The notes under the pieces were generated by a model. That model saw only the letters and a program-made list of their open reading frames with translations. It was not told the DNA's origin and did no database searches. Shown here one piece after another: positions 34,000 to 42,030 of a DNA stretch of 64,000 nucleotides; position 1 is the stretch's first letter, and each line of letters starts with the position of its first letter. The stretch is from Pseudoneobacillus sp052180215 (GTDB lineage: Bacteria; Bacillota; Bacilli; Bacillales; Cytobacillaceae): positions 3,930,001 to 3,994,000 of the forward strand of contig NZ_CP197471.1 of assembly GCF_052180215.1 (NCBI RefSeq), given 5' to 3'. The position numbers and the translations under genes were made by a program.

Positions 34000-35061
34000 A
34001 TGATAATAAAAGAGCTTTTTGCAAATTTAGCCATCCTTATATCTTTATTGTTTCTCTATACCCAAATAACGAAGGATGTTACTCAAAACCTAAAAGGTAA
34101 AATCCTATTTGGTCTATTAGGAGGAATATTAGGTAATATTCTTATGCAGTATAGCATGCATATTGGTTCCACTATTATAGATTTAAGACATATACCCATT
34201 ATTACACTAGCCTTTTATAGCGGGTCTATCCCAGCCTATATAGCGATGATCCTCATTATTTTGGGTCGATTCCTAATCGGCATTAATCTATCTGCCTATG
34301 CATCAATTTTTCTTGTCGTTCCAATTACAATTATGACTCTATTAGTTTCAAAAACAACCTTATCAAGGAAATGGAAAGTAGTTTCCATTTTAACTTTATC
34401 CAACCTTATTTCTACCGTAATTCTTACTTATCTCATCCAAGATTGGTCAACCCTAATGGTCATTTTACCTGTTTACTGGAGTGTTTCCTATTTAGGTGCA
34501 TTTGTCGCTTTTTATATGATTGAGTTCATGGTACGAAATCAACAGTTATTAAAAAAGTACAAATTTGAATCGGCAACAGACGGACTGACTGGATTAAATA
34601 ATGTGAGAAAGTTTGATGAAATTTTTAATATATGCATTGGGAATTTGAAAACAACGAATGAAAAACTATCACTCCTTTATATCGATATCGACTTTTTCAA
34701 AAAGGTTAATGATACTTATGGTCACTTAGAGGGCGATGGGGTATTAAGAGAGCTTAGTATGATTTTGAAAAATAGCACAAGAACCTTTGATGTCGTCAGT
34801 CGAAATGGTGGCGAGGAATTTACGGTCCTGTTATTGGACTGCCCGCTGGATAGAGCCAGGGAAATCGCCGAAGGCATTCGAAGAAACGTGGAGAAACATT
34901 CCTTTTTACTTAGTTCTGGGAAAACCATTCATATAACCATATCCATTGGAGTGGCAACGTACAACGAAACAACCAAGGATGCTACTTCATTAATTGAGGA
35001 TGCGGATAAAGCATTATATGACGCGAAACAATCTGGAAGAAATCGAGTTTGTCAGGCGTAA
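34000..35061 (+). CDS. Membrane diguanylate cyclase with 5TM-LYT sensor, 353 aa
   Basis: Synthesises cyclic di-GMP. The N-terminal half (1-180) has five to six membrane helices of the 5TMR_5TM-LYT type (DLRHIPIITLAFYSGSIPA is the hallmark). The C-terminal GGDEF domain has GGEEF at 270-274. RTFD lies six to nine residues before it, a complete RxxD inhibitory site, so feedback inhibition by cyclic di-GMP is expected. AGGTGA seven bases before the ATG decides the start. Monocistronic. Confidence 0.9.
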   Translation: MIIKELFANLAILISLLFLYTQITKDVTQNLKGKILFGLLGGILGNILMQYSMHIGSTIIDLRHIPIITLAFYSGSIPAYIAMILIILGRFLIGINLSAYASIFLVVPITIMTLLVSKTTLSRKWKVVSILTLSNLISTVILTYLIQDWSTLMVILPVYWSVSYLGAFVAFYMIEFMVRNQQLLKKYKFESATDGLTGLNNVRKFDEIFNICIGNLKTTNEKLSLLYIDIDFFKKVNDTYGHLEGDGVLRELSMILKNSTRTFDVVSRNGGEEFTVLLLDCPLDRAREIAEGIRRNVEKHSFLLSSGKTIHITISIGVATYNETTKDATSLIEDADKALYDAKQSGRNRVCQA

Positions 35062-35066
35062 ATAGT

Positions 35067-35105
35067 AGGGTGGCCAGGGAGAACCTCTTTTGGCTGCCCT
35101 TTTTG
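35067..35105 (+). terminator. Terminator after the second diguanylate cyclase gene
   Basis: AGGGtGGCCA pairs with TGGCtGCCCT and is followed by TTTTTGG. Confidence 0.75.
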
Positions 35106-35121
35106 GTTTAAGTAAAAATTC

Positions 35122-35137
35122 AATCAAACGTTTGATT
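35122..35137. promoter_or_regulatory. Orphan 16-bp perfect palindrome
   Basis: AATCAAACGTTTGATT is fully symmetric and looks like a TetR-type operator. The nearest gene starts more than 600 bp away, so it may be a relic. The rest of the 35.1-35.8 kb gap holds the 184-bp repeat and no convincing gene. Confidence 0.4.
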
Positions 35138-35325
35138 AATACGTATGTTCCCCTAAATCGTGAATTTGGAAAAGAAAACCATTCCCCATAGGACCTGCGA
35201 AGCGATCACCGTTAGGAATTAGAATCGAAGGGTAATTCATCAACATTTAACCCAGAATTACATTGGGCTCTTTTTAGGTAGCACCGTGATTATCTTATCG
35301 TTAATAGGCTTTGCTTTTTCAAATA

Positions 35326-35509
35326 GGACACAGGATCCGTTATTCGTTATTACCCAAAAATAGATGTTTTTTCATAGCTTTACGGACTCAGGATCCGCTA
35401 TTCCCCTTATTTCATTGTAAAAAGGTATACTTTTGGGGCAATAACGGAACCATAGTCCGATAACCCTCTAAAAACGATACGTTTTTGTTAAATAGCGGAC
35501 CGTGTGTCC
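35326..35509. repeat. Intact 184-bp palindromic repeat
   Basis: Two direct 19-bp units, GGACACAGGATCCGTTATT (35326-35344) and GGACTCAGGATCCGCTATT (35384-35402), face two inverted units, AATAACGGAACCATAGTCC (35440-35458) and AATAGCGGACCGTGTGTCC (35491-35509). Centre near 35421. The copy at 18 kb is split by an IS; single units also occur at 50321-50339. Confidence 0.85.
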
Positions 35510-35741
35510 TTTAATGAAATGTTTCCTTAAACACTCACCCTCTTACCTTTATTGGCAGATGGATTTCCAAATAAATTCGGTCGTAATCCCAATAATGACA
35601 GTGTTCATCGTACTATTCAAAGTCAAAGCCCTTTTCGTCCACTTCATAATCAGACTGCGGGAGCCTTTTCCTTCCAAAAGTAATAAACCGCTATCAAAAT
35701 ACGTCCTATTATATTAAAATAAGTCTTAATGATTGTCAGTT

Positions 35742-35750
35742 TATGTCGAA
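35742..35750 (+). promoter_or_regulatory. Near-match Spo0A box before the third diguanylate cyclase gene
   Basis: TATGTCGAA differs from TTTGTCGAA at one base and ends 30 bp before the ATG at 35781. Confidence 0.3.
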
Positions 35751-35780
35751 TTTTTCATAACTATTATTTGAGGTATATAA

Positions 35781-37400
35781 ATGAATATTAAACTTAGAAC
35801 ATACTTTGCAGCCATTTTTGCCATCGTTATTTTTGGTCTAACGATTGTATTGAGCTTCTCCATTGGCAAGCAATCTAGTGAAAAAGTAAAGAACGAAATT
35901 GGCCATGCCTTATCAACCACTGCTTATCAAATGGCCGATAAACTTGATTTTTTTATGTGGTCAAGGTCAGCAGAAATGGATATACTTAGCCAACTAAAGG
36001 ATATTCAAAATCCAAGTGATCAACAACATGTACAAAACCTATTAAATCAACTTCAAAAAAGCTTCCCATCCTTTTCGTGGGTAGGACTAACGGATGCCAA
36101 CGGGAAAGTTCTTGTCGCAACAAATGATATTTTAAAAGGGGAAGATATTTCTGAGCGTCCCGTTTTTACAGAAGGCATAAAAGGAAATTTTATCGGCGAT
36201 GTCCATAACGCTGTTCTTTTAGCAAAATTGCTTCCAAATCCTAGTGGCGAGCCCTTACAGTTTGTCGATATTAGTAAAGCGATTGTGGATGAAAACGGTC
36301 ATCCTATCGGAGTATTAGCAGCTCATCTAAGCTGGGAATGGTCACGTCAAGTACAGGATGAAATCGTCAAGCCCTTGAAAGAGGAAATGCAAGATGCCGA
36401 ATTATTTGTGGTAAGTGCAGACCATAATACGGTCGTTTTAGGTCCAAAAGAGCTGGTTGGACAGCCATTACAATTAGATAGTATTGAATTAGCTCGTAAA
36501 GGCGATTCCAATTGGTCATTAGAAATATGGCCTGATGGAAAGGAATACTTAACTGGCTATGCATTCGGAAAAGGTTATCAAGATTATCCTGGCTTAGGAT
36601 GGACGACATTGGTTCGAGTTCCGGTTGAGAAAGCCTTTGTACCCGTAAAGGAATTACAGAAATCTATTTTTATAATCGGAGTCACATCATCCGTTATTTT
36701 TGCCATCATCGGCTGGTTTTTAGCTGGATTTATTACGAATCCACTGCGAGACATCACCCATTCTGCTAATCTATTACGAGCAGGCAGAAAGGTAGAAATC
36801 CCTTCTTATAAGGGGATAAAGGATATTGAAATTCTATCGGCGTCCTTGCGTGAATTGGTAGATTCTCTAGTTAAGACAACCTCAGATCTTGATAAAATGG
36901 AAACTATCGCTCATCATGACAAATTAACTGGGCTGCGTAACCGAATGGCCTTGGATCATTTTTTCGAAGAGACAATGGAAAAGGCTAAGAGCATGAATAA
37001 CACGATTACCTTCCTTTATCTTGATTTAGATGGTTTTAAAGGTGTCAATGACACATACGGTCATCACACGGGTGATTTAATGTTGCAGGAGGTGGCGAAC
37101 CGATTGAAAAATTGCGTTCATGGGGATGAAGTGTTTCGACTCGGTGGAGATGAATTTTTAGTGGGCTTGATCACTTCTTCTGTCAATGATAAACAGGAAG
37201 CATTGAAAGCCGCTGAAAAAATCATTCACAGCCTCAATAAACCGTTTCATCTTAGCAACGAAAAGATTCACGTAGGCTGCAGTATTGGCGGTGCGGTGTG
37301 GCCAAAAGATGATATCGAGCCAATTGCCGTGATCCGTTACGCTGATGAAGCACTATACAAATCAAAACGTACGGGGAAAAATAAGGTGACGTTTCAATAA
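35781..37400 (+). CDS. Membrane diguanylate cyclase with dCache sensor, 539 aa
   Basis: Makes cyclic di-GMP in response to an extracellular ligand. Order: membrane helix (about 8-28), an extracellular dCache-like domain (about 35-290), second membrane helix (about 293-315), a HAMP-like linker (ITNPLRDITHSANLLRAGRKVEIP), a short coiled coil, and GGDEF with GGDEF at 455-459. The residues at the inhibitory-site position are VHGD, lacking the arginine. The ribosome site GAGG is weak. A kinase remnant follows the stop. Confidence 0.9.
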   Translation: MNIKLRTYFAAIFAIVIFGLTIVLSFSIGKQSSEKVKNEIGHALSTTAYQMADKLDFFMWSRSAEMDILSQLKDIQNPSDQQHVQNLLNQLQKSFPSFSWVGLTDANGKVLVATNDILKGEDISERPVFTEGIKGNFIGDVHNAVLLAKLLPNPSGEPLQFVDISKAIVDENGHPIGVLAAHLSWEWSRQVQDEIVKPLKEEMQDAELFVVSADHNTVVLGPKELVGQPLQLDSIELARKGDSNWSLEIWPDGKEYLTGYAFGKGYQDYPGLGWTTLVRVPVEKAFVPVKELQKSIFIIGVTSSVIFAIIGWFLAGFITNPLRDITHSANLLRAGRKVEIPSYKGIKDIEILSASLRELVDSLVKTTSDLDKMETIAHHDKLTGLRNRMALDHFFEETMEKAKSMNNTITFLYLDLDGFKGVNDTYGHHTGDLMLQEVANRLKNCVHGDEVFRLGGDEFLVGLITSSVNDKQEALKAAEKIIHSLNKPFHLSNEKIHVGCSIGGAVWPKDDIEPIAVIRYADEALYKSKRTGKNKVTFQ

Positions 37401-37507
37401 GGACAGCGGAATCGCACGACAGGACTAGTGAATTCCCTACAAGATAAAGTAATCCTCTCAATTATTGCTTTTGCCGCAGGGTTAGTCGTTTATTTTTCGA
37501 TGATTAA

Positions 37508-37741
37508 TCTACACTAAGCATTTCCGATAATGGCCCAGGAATAAGAGAAGAATTCCTTTCCCATTTATTTGACCGCTTTTACCGAATTGACGAATCCAGA
37601 TCACGGCAATCTGGAGGTGCCGGTCTTGGACTTTCAATTACAAAATCCATTATCGAAGCTCATGGCGGATCTGTTTTGGTTGAAAGTAAAGTTGGAGAAG
37701 GATCTACGTTCAGCGTGGTTTTGAAACAAATGGGTGGTTGA
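37508..37741 (+). pseudogene. Remnant of a sensor histidine kinase (ATPase domain only)
   Basis: An open stretch of about 77 codons without a start codon encodes the C-terminal half of a HATPase_c domain: ISDNGPGIREEFLSHLFDRF, then RIDESRSRQSGGAGLGLSIT and the typical SIIEAHGGSVLVESKVGEGS. The N-box, dimerisation domain and sensor are missing. Before it, 37428-37517 codes for a 29-residue hydrophobic scrap that may be another fragment. The sequence of the surviving part is well conserved, so the loss looks recent. Confidence 0.85.
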
Positions 37742-37743
37742 AA

Positions 37744-37791
37744 CAGAGGGACGGTTCTCATGCTTCATGAAGCATGAGAACCGTCCCTCTG
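37744..37791. repeat. 48-bp perfect palindrome, copy 1
   Basis: The left arm CAGAGGGACGGTTCTCATGC plus TTCA is followed at once by its exact complement. It begins 3 bases after the TGA of the kinase remnant, in the context TGAAACAGAGGGACGG. Identical to copy 2 at 41320-41367. Confidence 0.95.
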
Positions 37792-37802
37792 CATCTATGC
37801 AT

Positions 37803-38405
37803 CTAAATCCACCCTTTTTGTTTGGCCATTTTCACGGCCTCGTTGCGATTTTTGGCGTTGAGTTTTTGGATGATTTCGGAGATGTAGTTTCGTACGGTGC
37901 CGGATGATAAATATAGGGTGGCGGTGATTTCTTTCGTTGTTTTCCCTTCTTCGGCTAACTTTAAAATCTCTTGTTCTCTTGATGAAAGTGGATTTTCTTC
38001 TCTAATAACTTGAAAAGTGAGTTCTGGGCTAAATACTCGTTTTCCAGTGATCACCTTCCGAATCGCATCGCTTAACTCTTCAATAGAACCATCCTTTAAT
38101 AAATAGCCATGAACCCCAATTTTTACAGCCCGCTCAAAATAACCGGGACGCGCGAATGTCGTCAAAATGATGATTTTACTATTCAAACCGCTTTGGATGA
38201 TTTCCTCTGCTACGTCTAGACCATTTTTTAACGGCATTTCGATATCCATTAAACAAACATCAGGCTGAAGCTCCGTTATCAACTTGAGCGCTTCCTCCCC
38301 ATTCTGGGCCTGACCGATTACCTCCATATCAGCCTCAAGGTCCAGCAAGGAACCCAGTGCCCCTAAAAGCATTTTTTGGTCTTCTGCAATAAATAAGGTA
38401 ATCAT
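37803..38405 (-). CDS. NarL/LuxR-type response regulator (YvfU-like), 200 aa
   Basis: A DNA-binding response regulator. Receiver domain with phosphorylation site D54 (CLMDIEMP) and a C-terminal LuxR helix-turn-helix (LSSREQEILKLAEEGKTTKE, then SSGTVRNYI). Its start overlaps the stop of the kinase gene by 4 bases (ATGA), so the pair is translationally coupled. With the preceding genes it matches the order and sizes of B. subtilis yvfR-yvfS-yvfT-yvfU, as I remember them. Confidence 0.9.
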   Translation of the reverse strand: MITLFIAEDQKMLLGALGSLLDLEADMEVIGQAQNGEEALKLITELQPDVCLMDIEMPLKNGLDVAEEIIQSGLNSKIIILTTFARPGYFERAVKIGVHGYLLKDGSIEELSDAIRKVITGKRVFSPELTFQVIREENPLSSREQEILKLAEEGKTTKEITATLYLSSGTVRNYISEIIQKLNAKNRNEAVKMAKQKGWI

Positions 38406-39556
38406 AAGGCTATACCTTCCTTTTTTACTTTTTCAACAATTGGTACGGTCAATTCGACGATCGCTCCATTATAATTGGTAAGAGAAAGGCTTCCTTCAAT
38501 CAAATCAAGCCTCTCTTTCATACCATTTAACCCGTTCCCATACTCTGTAACATCCTTTAAACCCATTCCATCGTCCCGAATGATCACCTTAAACTGATCG
38601 ACTTCCTTCTGAATCGATAGAAAGCAATTCTTTGCTTTACTATGTTTCACAATATTAGTGGCCGCTTCCTTCATACACATACACAGAACGTTTTCGGTAA
38701 AAGTAGACATCGTACCCGCGCTATCTTCTGTCCCACTGATATGATAACGAATCCCGGCCGCCTGAAGAATTTGCTGAATATCGAGTAATTCCTCGGCTAT
38801 TGTTGCCGCACGCATATCGGTCACTAACTCACGCACTTGCTTTAATGCCGCTCTCGACGTTTGTTCCATTTCTTTTGCTTCCATTTTTGCACGTTCAGAA
38901 TCAACCTCTATTAATCTTTGAACCAACTGCGCTTTTAAGGTAAATAAAGAAAGAGTATGGCCCAACGTATCATGAAGATCACGCGCAATCCTTACCCGCT
39001 CCTCACGCTTCACCAATTCTTTAATTTGTTGATTGGCTTGATCTAGCTGTTTCTCCAAATCCATTCGTTTATTCATCGAACGAATGCCAAAAGGAGAAAT
39101 GAACATGATGATCATAAACGGAACAAAATACAACAATTCACTAGAAGTTAACTGCACTTGACCGAGCAGAACATGATAGAAAAATGGGACTAATTCTACA
39201 AATAGCAATCCCGCGAATCCCAACTTGAATAATTTCTTATTAGGAAACCAACCTATAAAGTTCGCTGGAAAAAAACCTAAAAATAAGTAATTGATGTCAT
39301 ACAATAGGCAATAAATAAAAATGATTGAGAGCTGTATAGCAAGCCATATCGAAAAACTTTTATGACTAGTCACCGTGTATAACTGCCGATACGTGACGAG
39401 AAATAATAGGATCATCGCGAAACCCAATAGTTGTTTGATCCCCGTTTCTTTCGTGAGAGAGTATATCGGGAACGTCACATAAAGGAGAAAGATATATGGA
39501 AAGAATCCGAAACGCCTTGGAAAAACAACGAATTCTTTCCCTTTAAATAGAACCAT
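38402..39556 (-). CDS. Sensor histidine kinase, HisKA_3 type (YvfT-like), 384 aa
   Basis: Membrane kinase that phosphorylates the adjacent response regulator. Five to six membrane helices with hardly any extracellular loop (about 15-165), a coiled coil, the phosphoacceptor H195 in ARDLHDTLGHTLS, and an ATPase domain with NIVKHSKAKN and GDGMG-like RDDGMGL. Kinases with such small sensor parts usually detect membrane stress or work with an adjacent ABC transporter. It starts 6 bp after the permease gene. Confidence 0.9.
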   Translation of the reverse strand: MVLFKGKEFVVFPRRFGFFPYIFLLYVTFPIYSLTKETGIKQLLGFAMILLFLVTYRQLYTVTSHKSFSIWLAIQLSIIFIYCLLYDINYLFLGFFPANFIGWFPNKKLFKLGFAGLLFVELVPFFYHVLLGQVQLTSSELLYFVPFMIIMFISPFGIRSMNKRMDLEKQLDQANQQIKELVKREERVRIARDLHDTLGHTLSLFTLKAQLVQRLIEVDSERAKMEAKEMEQTSRAALKQVRELVTDMRAATIAEELLDIQQILQAAGIRYHISGTEDSAGTMSTFTENVLCMCMKEAATNIVKHSKAKNCFLSIQKEVDQFKVIIRDDGMGLKDVTEYGNGLNGMKERLDLIEGSLSLTNYNGAIVELTVPIVEKVKKEGIAL

Positions 39557-39562
39557 TTACGA

Positions 39563-40300
39563 TCACACCGCTTCTTGTTTTCTTCTAATATATTTAGATA
39601 GTAGCATGAATACGATAAAAAAGAAGAATAGAATGAGAAAATTTTTCCAATCTGGAGCTCCTCCACTAATAATCTGCCAAGCACCATTTCCATAGTTAAA
39701 GGATGGCAGCCACTTTCCGACATTTTGCATAAAAATTGGCATCACTTCTAGCGGCATCCACATGCCACCTGCAATCGCCAGCATCATGTAAATCAAATTA
39801 CTCACCCCAGAAGCGGTCTCCACTTTTCTCATCGTCCCGATCACAGTACCAAGCGCAAGAAAAGGAATCGAACCAAGTAAAATCCACAGTCCGCTCTCCA
39901 TCCATTGAACAGGAGTGAGCGAAACATCATTGATGATAGCCCCTGCTGAAAAAATAACGATAATCGATAGCACATGGACCAGACTTTGCCCGACCATTTG
40001 CGCCACAAAATAGACGGTATCAGAAAGCGGAGTGATTCTCATAAACTTTGACCATCCTTGTGAACTTTCTTGCACTTTACGAATACCAAGGGTCATAATC
40101 GAGGAACCCATTACACTAAAAGTCGTCATCGACATTAAATAGTGCGCTTGCCATAGAGCTTTGTCCGGCAAATCTCCATTGACCACATTGGTAAAAATAT
40201 AATAGAAAAGAATGGGCATCATCACTGACCAAAAAACAAAATAGCGATTTCGTAATACCCTAAGAATCTCGTATTTGCACTGCATCAAAAATATTTTCAT
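39563..40300 (-). CDS. ABC-2 type permease (YvfS-like), 245 aa
   Basis: Membrane half of an exporter: six predicted helices with the ABC-2 topology (starts near residues 20, 52, 100, 135, 165 and 222). AAGGAGG lies 11 bases upstream. It follows the ATPase gene by 3 bp and precedes the kinase gene by 6 bp, so all four genes form one operon. The substrate is unknown; relatives in Bacillus export lipids, drugs or peptides. Confidence 0.9.
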   Translation of the reverse strand: MKIFLMQCKYEILRVLRNRYFVFWSVMMPILFYYIFTNVVNGDLPDKALWQAHYLMSMTTFSVMGSSIMTLGIRKVQESSQGWSKFMRITPLSDTVYFVAQMVGQSLVHVLSIIVIFSAGAIINDVSLTPVQWMESGLWILLGSIPFLALGTVIGTMRKVETASGVSNLIYMMLAIAGGMWMPLEVMPIFMQNVGKWLPSFNYGNGAWQIISGGAPDWKNFLILFFFFIVFMLLSKYIRRKQEAV

Positions 40301-40303
40301 AGC

Positions 40304-41212
40304 TTACATAACCTCCTTATGCTCAACAAACAATTGTTCAAAGGCTTCTTCTAATTTTCCACCTTCAACCCGAATGTCACTGACACCTAGCTTTTCACTA
40401 AACAAAACCTCTAGTACCTTATCCGTGTTTTCAGTATGAACGACCACACGATCATTTTTTCGATAAATCGAGTCAATCATTGGATGACGGTATAAGTTTT
40501 CCAACGACTTTTCAGGTGATACCGTGAACGTTACCGACTTCTTGCTGATTCTCTTTTTGATTTCAGCCGGTGTACCGTCTTCAATGATTTCTCCATTTTT
40601 AAAAAGAAGAACGCGTTCGGCGACATCATCTGCTTCCTGGATATAATGAGTCGTAAAGATAATCGTTTTCCCTTGTTCCGCAAGCAAATGGACCGTTTGC
40701 CAGAAACGATTGCGCGAGTGCAGATCCATTCCGACCGTCGGCTCATCAAAAATAATCAAATCCGGATTACCCGCCAATGCTAAAGCAAAGCTTAAGCGCC
40801 GTTTTTGCCCTCCAGACAATTTTTCAGCCATTGACTTCATGTCCTGTGGCGTCAATCTTGTTATTTCAATGAGATCTTCTAAAGGTAATGGATCGGGGTA
40901 GTAATTACGAATCATATGGAGCAATTCCTTTACCGTTAATCCGGGCATGACACTCACTTCCTGAAGCATCGTTCCCACCTTTTCGCGGACACTTTTTTCA
41001 TGGGGGAGTCTCCCAAATAAAGTGACATTACCCTGGCTAGGTTTTAACAATCCTAAAATCATCGAAATCATCGTTGTCTTTCCTGCCCCATTTGGTCCAA
41101 GAATCGCGACAACCTCGCCTTTTTGAATTGAAAAGCTTATATTTTTTACGGCTATTTTATCTTTAAACGTTTTCGTTACGTTCTTAACACTCACCACTTC
41201 AGTCATTATCAC
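40304..41212 (-). CDS. ABC exporter ATP-binding protein (YvfR-like), 302 aa
   Basis: ATPase for the ABC-2 permease. Walker A GPNGAGKTT, signature LSGGQKRRLSFALALAG, Walker B LIIFDEPTVGMD, H-loop TTHYIQEAD; the C-terminal 80 residues are an accessory domain typical of export ATPases. The start is GTG at 41212, with AGGAGG six bases upstream. First gene of the four-gene operon. A palindrome identical to that downstream of the operon lies about 110 bp upstream. Confidence 0.92.
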   Translation of the reverse strand: MIMTEVVSVKNVTKTFKDKIAVKNISFSIQKGEVVAILGPNGAGKTTMISMILGLLKPSQGNVTLFGRLPHEKSVREKVGTMLQEVSVMPGLTVKELLHMIRNYYPDPLPLEDLIEITRLTPQDMKSMAEKLSGGQKRRLSFALALAGNPDLIIFDEPTVGMDLHSRNRFWQTVHLLAEQGKTIIFTTHYIQEADDVAERVLLFKNGEIIEDGTPAEIKKRISKKSVTFTVSPEKSLENLYRHPMIDSIYRKNDRVVVHTENTDKVLEVLFSEKLGVSDIRVEGGKLEEAFEQLFVEHKEVM

Positions 41213-41319
41213 TCAACACCTCCTGATTTCTTAAGTTCATTTTATAATCTAGAAGTTTCCATTTTTAATAAGGAGTGTCATGAGTTCGAGGTGACATTTG
41301 TCATATATTAGGGGTAAAG

Positions 41320-41367
41320 CAGAGGGACGGTTCTCATGCTTCATGAAGCATGAGAACCGTCCCTCTG
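41320..41367. repeat. 48-bp perfect palindrome, copy 2
   Basis: Identical to copy 1. On the minus strand it begins 3 bases after the TGA of the kinase-like gene at 41370, again in the context TGAAACAGAGGG. The two copies bracket the ABC/two-component operon. Confidence 0.95.
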
Positions 41368-41369
41368 TT

Positions 41370-41942
41370 TCACAGAACCAAATCTGCCTTTCCTATAGGC
41401 TCTTCTGTTTTTAAATAGTAATCTTCCGCTTTCCAGTATCTGTTTTGAAACTTGGTTAGGTTTTGTTGAGTTTCCTTGGATTCACGTAGAAACCTTGAGT
41501 CTCTCGGGCAATCGAGATAAACCACAAAATCAAAGTAATCCCTCCACTCTTTACGTTGAAGGAACACCCCTTCGATCACAATGATACCTTCTTTTGGTAA
41601 CTGAACCGTTTGTATCGTTTGCGTATCCGTGTCGGCTTGGTAAAAGGGCAGTGACAGTTCAGCATGGGAGCTTAATTTTTCAAAAAAGCACTCACGTAAC
41701 CCGTTCACATCCCACTGTAGTGAATAATATTCGAACCACTCTTCATACCCGGTATGATAACGTTTGCTTCGCTCTTCGATATGGTCGTCGATATGAAAAA
41801 TATGATAGGGAGTATTTGTTTCATCCCAATATTTACCTAGCTCTTTGACGAGAGTGGTTTTTCCCGAACGGCTTAAGCCGTCGATAGCTAGTATGAGACG
41901 TTTTCCTTTTTCAAACTTAGGAATTTTAGTTACTATATCCAC
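41370..41942 (-). CDS. P-loop kinase of the uridine-kinase-like family, 190 aa
   Basis: A small-molecule kinase. Walker A GLSRSGKTT (22-30), a lid and Asp in FHIDDHIEER, and VIVIEGVFLQRKEW are the pattern of Bacillus proteins annotated as uridine kinase-like; the true substrate is not proven. A TTG at 41960 is in frame but has no ribosome site, whereas AGAGGT sits seven bases before the GTG at 41942, which is chosen. Single gene ended by the 48-bp palindrome. Confidence 0.75.
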   Translation of the reverse strand: MDIVTKIPKFEKGKRLILAIDGLSRSGKTTLVKELGKYWDETNTPYHIFHIDDHIEERSKRYHTGYEEWFEYYSLQWDVNGLRECFFEKLSSHAELSLPFYQADTDTQTIQTVQLPKEGIIVIEGVFLQRKEWRDYFDFVVYLDCPRDSRFLRESKETQQNLTKFQNRYWKAEDYYLKTEEPIGKADLVL

Positions 41943-42030
41943 TTTTCTTACCTCTTTCAATTATTGAGCCCCGGTATCCCCTTCTTCGGAAAGATGAAAT
42001 ATGACCCGTTCCTTCCTTACTCTCACTTTG

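Noticed and set aside
35502..35717. Frame of 71 codons after the palindromic repeat
   Set aside because: It starts inside the repeat and has no ribosome site or recognisable composition.
37803..41212. Bacitracin-type (BceRSAB) resistance module
   Set aside because: The permease is a 245-residue ABC-2 type and the kinase is HisKA_3 with a NarL-type regulator, unlike the large FtsX-type permease and OmpR-type regulator of Bce systems.
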